Positions 14,350-18,105 of a stretch of DNA of 18,105 bases are shown here, piece after piece (position 1 is the first letter of the stretch; each line of letters starts with the position of its first letter). Origin of the DNA: DAOVRD01 sp964521715 (lineage in GTDB: Bacteria; Planctomycetota; Brocadiia; SM23-32); contig CAZFSS010000046.1 of assembly GCA_964521715.1 (NCBI GenBank), positions 1 to 18,105 on the forward strand, in the 5' to 3' direction. The position numbers and the translations under genes are program-made. The notes under the pieces were generated by a model, which saw nothing but the letters and a program-made list of their open reading frames with translations, was not told where the DNA came from and ran no database searches.

Positions 14350-16708
14350 GATCGAGCCTTACGCGGAGTTCAGCAGCGCCTTCGTCGGGCGCCAGCAGCA
14401 CGCCCCGTTCGCCCGGCTCTTCGCGCGCCCCCACCACGTGTTCGACCGCGTCAACGCCGCGAAGGAGCACGCGCCAGGGCTTTGCGGCGTTCTCGGCGGT
14501 CAGGACCAGCTCCCGGCCCTGCCGGCGGGCCCGCGCGACCAGGTCCGGCGCGCCGCCCGTGCCGGGCACGCGTGCCTCGGCGTTCGCGCCGTCGGCCAGT
14601 TCGAAGACCTCCAGCGTGAGTCCGTCTGCGTAATCATAGTCCGGCCGCCCGTCCTCGGCGCCCATCGCGATGATCGAGTTGGGGCGCGCCAGCAGCGGCA
14701 GGCTCAGGTAGTCATGGGTCTCCTGCACCCAGCGGGGGCCCTCGACGACCCCGCCCGAGAGCAAGTGCGTCCAGCGGCCCGCCGGGACGTAGTACTGGAC
14801 GGCCCCGTTTTCGCTGAAAACGGGCGCAACCAACAGCGAAGGCCCGAGCATGTACTGGCGGTCCAGGTGCGCACACGCAGGATCGTCCGGGAACTCGAGC
14901 ACCATGGCGCGCAGCACGGGCAGGCCTTCCTCGTGCGCCTGGCGGGCCGCCTCGTAGATGTAGGGCATGAGCCGGCACTTGAGCTTCGTGAAGTGGCGCA
15001 GCACGTCCACGGACTGCTCGTCGTAGAGCCAGGGCACGCGGTATGAGCTGTTGCCGTGCAGCCGGCTGTGAGACGAAAGAAGGCCGAAGGCGATCCAGCG
15101 CTTGTAGACGTCCGGCGAGGCCGTGCTCTCGAAGCCGCCGATGTCGTGGCTCCAGAAGCCGAAGCCCGAGAGCCCCAGGGACAGCCCGCCCCGCAGCGTC
15201 TCGGCCATCGACTCGTAGCTCGCGCTGCAGTCGCCGCCCCAGTGCACGGGGAACCGTTGCGAGCCCACCGTGGCGGATCGCGCGAAGAGCATCGCCTGCC
15301 CGCGGCCCAGCTTCTCCTCCAGCACCTCGAAGACGCAGCGGTTGTAGAGGAACGTGTAGTAGTTGTGCATCTTCACCGGGTCCGATCCGTCCGCGTAGAC
15401 GACGTCGGTCGGGATGCGCTCGCCGAAGTCGGTCTTGAAGCAGTCGACGCCCATGTCGACCAGGGCGCGCAGCTTGTCGCCGAACCAGCGGTAGGCGTCC
15501 GGATCGGTGAAGTCGACAAGCGCCATGCCAGCCTGCCATTGGTCCCACTGCCACACGTCGCCGTTCGGGCGCTTGAGGAGGTAGCCCTGCGCACGGCCTT
15601 CCTCAAAGAGGGCCGACCGCTGGCCGATGTACGGGTTGATCCAGGCGCAGATGCGCAGGCCTCGCCCCTTCAGCCGCTTCAGCATCCCGGCCGGGTCCGG
15701 GAAGACGTCGGGGTCCCACCGGAAGTCGCACCAGTGGAACGCCTTCATCCAGAAGCAATCGAAATGGAAGACGTGCAGCGGCAGGTCGCGGTCGGCCATG
15801 CCCTGCACGAAGCCCGTCACCGTCTCCTCGTCGTAGTCGGTCGTGAAGGACGTCGTGAGCCAGAGCCCGAAGGACCAGGCCGGCGGCATCGCGGGGCGCC
15901 CCGTCAGCGCCGTGTACTTCCCGAGCACCTCCTTCGGCGAGGGGCCGTAGATGACGAAGTACTCGAGCGCCTCGCCGGGCACGCTGAATCCCACGCGCGA
16001 GACCTTCTCCGAGCCGACCTCGAACGAGACACGCTCCGGGTGGTTGACCAGCACCCCGTAGCCGCGATTGCTCAGGTAGAAGGGCACGTTCTTATAGGCC
16101 AACTCGGAGGACGTCCCGCCGTCCGCGTTCCACATCTCGACGGCCTGCCCGTTCTTGACGAAGGCCGTGAAGCGTTCGCCCAGGCCGTAGATGCACTCGC
16201 CGACGCCCAGACGGAGCTCTTCCTTCATGTGTGCGGTGCGCTGCGCCTCGGCCTCGAGCCAGGTAGGCGCGTCCTGCGGCCCTTTGCTCACCGTCATCCA
16301 GCCCATGTTGCGGAAGCCCGTGTCCGTAAGCGGCGCGCCCGCGCCGAGGAACTCGATCCCCCACGGCTGACGCCGCACGCGGGCCGTGAGCTCGCCGCTG
16401 CTGAACGTCAGGTGCGACTCGGTCTCGTCGATTTCCGGGCTGGTCGGCGCCTCACGGATCTCGAAGGCCGGCCCGCGCCGCGCGCCGCCGGCATGATGCG
16501 TGACCCGGACCCGGATGACGTCGCGCGCGGGCGAGGACAGGCTCACGGACAGCATCGGGCAGTTGAGCGTCGCCCAGCGTTCGGGCGAAGGCTGGGTCGA
16601 GGCATGGACGATCAGCTCGCCCTCGCGGCGCTCGACCTCGTGCACGCGGGCCGGATAGTGCCCCTGCACGCCCGGCCGAAGCCTCCAGAAGCCGGCGGTG
16701 AACTTCAT
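14321..16708 (-). CDS. yicI: GH31 alpha-xylosidase (YicI-like)
   Basis: This 795-aa retaining alpha-glycosidase of GH31 is close in length and motif layout to E. coli YicI (772 aa), which removes non-reducing alpha-xylosyl groups from xyloglucan oligosaccharides. The nucleophile is D427 in KTDFGERIP and the acid/base D493 in HWGGDC. Both sit 11 residues after YicI D416 and D482. SHDIGGFE and the N-terminal beta-sandwich motif YGLGERF are present, followed by a C-terminal beta domain. KTDFGER is the alpha-xylosidase form of the nucleophile motif. There is no signal peptide, so it should be cytosolic. The start at 16708 (MKFTAGFW, matching how YicI-type proteins begin) is preferred over the in-frame ATG at 16750. 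It lies next to the secreted GH9 as a likely downstream step. Symbol by similarity only. Confidence 0.92.
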   Translation of the reverse strand: MKFTAGFWRLRPGVQGHYPARVHEVERREGELIVHASTQPSPERWATLNCPMLSVSLSSPARDVIRVRVTHHAGGARRGPAFEIREAPTSPEIDETESHLTFSSGELTARVRRQPWGIEFLGAGAPLTDTGFRNMGWMTVSKGPQDAPTWLEAEAQRTAHMKEELRLGVGECIYGLGERFTAFVKNGQAVEMWNADGGTSSELAYKNVPFYLSNRGYGVLVNHPERVSFEVGSEKVSRVGFSVPGEALEYFVIYGPSPKEVLGKYTALTGRPAMPPAWSFGLWLTTSFTTDYDEETVTGFVQGMADRDLPLHVFHFDCFWMKAFHWCDFRWDPDVFPDPAGMLKRLKGRGLRICAWINPYIGQRSALFEEGRAQGYLLKRPNGDVWQWDQWQAGMALVDFTDPDAYRWFGDKLRALVDMGVDCFKTDFGERIPTDVVYADGSDPVKMHNYYTFLYNRCVFEVLEEKLGRGQAMLFARSATVGSQRFPVHWGGDCSASYESMAETLRGGLSLGLSGFGFWSHDIGGFESTASPDVYKRWIAFGLLSSHSRLHGNSSYRVPWLYDEQSVDVLRHFTKLKCRLMPYIYEAARQAHEEGLPVLRAMVLEFPDDPACAHLDRQYMLGPSLLVAPVFSENGAVQYYVPAGRWTHLLSGGVVEGPRWVQETHDYLSLPLLARPNSIIAMGAEDGRPDYDYADGLTLEVFELADGANAEARVPGTGGAPDLVARARRQGRELVLTAENAAKPWRVLLRGVDAVEHVVGAREEPGERGVLLAPDEGAAELRVRLDLTSGRRSPS

Positions 16709-16718
16709 GGCCTGCCCG

Positions 16719-16725
16719 CCTCCCC
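16719..16725 (-). promoter_or_regulatory. Ribosome binding site deciding the GH31 start
   Basis: GGGGAGG on the minus strand lies 10 nt before the ATG at 16708. It supports the internal start and argues against the extra 14 residues from the ATG at 16750. Confidence 0.6.
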
Positions 16726-16803
16726 GGATCCCTCCAATGACCCCGCGCACCTACGCGGACGGTCTATGCCCGTGAGGCCAGCGCCGCGCGCAGTTGATTC
16801 CGC

Positions 16804-17643
16804 TTACCAGTACCGGAATGTCGTGCTACTGACGTCTATCGCTATAGCGTGACCTCTGTAGCGGCGGACCAAGTCGTACGCACCACGCCTCCCTTGCTCG
16901 GGATGAGCACTGGGACCAACGATGACGTGGACCTTACCCCAGAAGGCTATGTCGTCAGGTAGTTTTACAGTTGTATAGGGGATAATCAAGCCGCGCTTGG
17001 GCCGGAAGTGCCGCTGTTCAGGATCGTGCTTGGGTCCGGGCTGCGAGACCATGCGATACTCTCGCTCTGCGTAGAACGAGGGATGCTTCAGCAACGCTGC
17101 CGTCCTAACGAGCTCAAACACGAGTCCCCCACTGACCCCGAATCGGGTATTGTCTTCCAAGAGGGGAGTTGAAGCTTCGCGTATCCAAGGCATCGCGACA
17201 CAATCTAGAACACTCTTGATCTGGCGCTCGTGGTCCGCCTGCTCGTAGATGCATTCGCCCAGCGAGAAGCCCTGCTGCGTAACTGCGTCGCGCAGCTGAC
17301 ACGCCGGAAACCCAACCGAGTAGCCTCCTTGTGGGCAGTATGCTCGCCACTGGCTCAACGAGTCCGGCACGGCCGAAAGCGAACACACAAAGGCTGACAT
17401 CAGCTTCGGCGTGCCAAGGTCTCGGGTTTGGTCCAGAAGCCACTTGATCCGGTCTCGTTGGTGCTGGTCACCTGTCTCCTCGCACATCTTCTGCAGTAGC
17501 CTCCGAGCGAGTTGGATTCCCCCGATCAACTCATGCGCGTCGTCGAGATAGAGCGCATCCGTTGCCCACAGGCAGTTGGTACTGACAATCCCGATCAGCC
17601 CCTCTGCCGCGGTGTAGTGGTAGAGCAATTCGTGACTAGCCAT
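16804..17643 (-). CDS. DUF2971 family protein
   Basis: This 279-aa protein matches the DUF2971 pattern: N-terminal LYHYT (7-11), a LWATDALYLDDAHE segment (25-38, the family's 'ND..E' site), a central SxSxxxDSLSQWRAYCPQGGYSVGF (88-112, equivalent to the W-x-x-Y...GF region) and FYAEREYRMV (190-199, the family's E-x-E-[WY]-R motif). The biochemical role is not established here. Such proteins are often found in variable regions. It would be cytosolic. ATG 17643 follows GGGAG with an 8-nt spacer on the minus strand. Base use differs from the neighbours: 16921-16980 has 29 G+C of 60, against 37 of 60 at 15301-15360 in GH31. Acquisition by transfer is plausible. Nothing ties it to the carbohydrate genes. 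Confidence 0.82.
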   Translation of the reverse strand: MASHELLYHYTAAEGLIGIVSTNCLWATDALYLDDAHELIGGIQLARRLLQKMCEETGDQHQRDRIKWLLDQTRDLGTPKLMSAFVCSLSAVPDSLSQWRAYCPQGGYSVGFPACQLRDAVTQQGFSLGECIYEQADHERQIKSVLDCVAMPWIREASTPLLEDNTRFGVSGGLVFELVRTAALLKHPSFYAEREYRMVSQPGPKHDPEQRHFRPKRGLIIPYTTVKLPDDIAFWGKVHVIVGPSAHPEQGRRGAYDLVRRYRGHAIAIDVSSTTFRYW

Positions 17644-17797
17644 GTGTCAGTCTCCCACCGGCCCCCGGACAGGCCAACCACCCCAGTGCGTGCAGGATTG
17701 CCAGCAGCACAAGCGAGCTCGGTTGCGCCGGTCGTCGCGAAGGCTCGGGGACTGCTGCAGCGCCCTCCCGTCACTGTACGCGGGCTACGTCCGCGGC

Positions 17798-17968
17798 TCA
17801 CATCTGCCCCCGGGGCCAGGTGACGTGGCCGTCCCGCTCTTCCTGCTCCTCGAGAAACGAACGAAGTCGGCCGAGAGCGCCCATGTCGGCGAGAGCTTCA
17901 AGATCATCAAGTGTCCTCCCCCGAACGACCGCCACATTCGTGTGCAAGCCCACCTCGTTCTCCGACAT
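17798..17968 (-). CDS. Small hypothetical protein (56 or 74 aa)
   Basis: This is a short minus-strand reading frame of no recognised family. From ATG 17968 it gives 56 acidic residues (MSENEVGLHTNVAVV, then a predicted helical stretch LDDLEALADMGALGRLRSFLEEQEERD, ending WPRGQM). GGAGGG ends 4 nt upstream of this ATG. The frame also extends to ATG 18022, giving 74 aa, but only a weak GGGG precedes that start. The strong charge pattern and helix periodicity suggest a real gene, yet its size leaves doubt. It lies upstream of the DUF2971 gene on the same strand, 154 nt away, so co-transcription is possible. Confidence 0.4.
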   Translation of the reverse strand: MSENEVGLHTNVAVVRGRTLDDLEALADMGALGRLRSFLEEQEERDGHVTWPRGQM

Positions 17969-18105
17969 GTATCCCTCCATTCTTAGTTCTGGCTGGTAGT
18001 AATCTCCAACGGTCCACTTCATATAGGCCCCGGCGCCGAGATACGCTAGACTGTAGTTTTGCAGTTCATGCAGCGGTCCTGAGGTAGCGTGTGAGGGCCT
18101 GAGTG

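Noticed and set aside
15056..16852. 598-residue plus-strand frame opposite GH31
   Set aside because: Antisense shadow; all GH31 catalytic motifs are on the minus strand.
1..18105. CRISPR arrays, tRNA, rRNA, insertion sequences, transposases
   Set aside because: No regularly spaced repeats, cloverleaf-like sequences, rRNA segments or transposase motifs were seen by eye.

Overview
The window is about two-thirds G+C, almost fully coding, and metabolic. The mix is one that recurs in uncultured polysaccharide- and sulfate-ester-degrading bacteria of the Planctomycetota/Lentisphaerota/Verrucomicrobiota/Hydrogenedentota type: two GH9 glycosidases, a GH31 alpha-xylosidase-like enzyme, a formylglycine-type sulfatase, two amidohydrolase-2 proteins, a URO-D-fold protein, a class III aminotransferase and a MttB-like protein. 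The phylum is an inference from gene content. There is no rRNA, tRNA or marker gene to test it.

Layout. (1) 1-1942 (+): a GH9 cellulase-like gene cut by the window edge and broken by at least one single-base frameshift near 449/450. (2) 2046-9295 (+): seven co-directional genes with gaps growing from about 35 to 92 nt. In order they are a TIM-barrel amidohydrolase-like protein lacking the metal ligands, an intact amidohydrolase, a cytosolic sulfatase, a URO-D-fold protein, a glutamate-1-semialdehyde-aminomutase-like aminotransferase, a short nitroreductase and a zinc-dependent alcohol dehydrogenase. (3) 9272-10132 (-): a class II aldolase, converging on and overlapping the dehydrogenase. (4) 10272-11699 (+): a MttB-family (trimethylamine/betaine) methyltransferase homologue, divergent from the aldolase. 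(5) 11800-14349 (+): a secreted multidomain GH9. (6) 14321-16708 (-): a GH31 YicI-type alpha-xylosidase, converging on and overlapping the GH9. (7) 16804-18022 (-): a lower-GC end with a DUF2971 protein and a small unknown ORF.

Working together (inference). The secreted GH9 and the cytosolic GH31 suit stepwise breakdown of a beta-glucan carrying alpha-xylosyl branches, such as xyloglucan. The 2046-11699 block looks like a cytosolic catabolic set for a small sulfated and/or amino- or methyl-bearing compound: ester and amide hydrolysis, amino transfer, alcohol oxidation, retro-aldol cleavage and possibly corrinoid-linked demethylation. No transporter, regulator, corrinoid protein or sulfatase maturase is present, so the substrate cannot be named.

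No stretch over 300 bases lacks a gene. The longest gaps are 17644-17797 (154 nt, nothing recognised), 10133-10271 (139 nt, divergent promoter region), 1943-2045 and 11700-11799 (about 100 nt each, with promoter-like hexamers). No CRISPR array, insertion sequence, tRNA, rRNA or riboswitch was seen.
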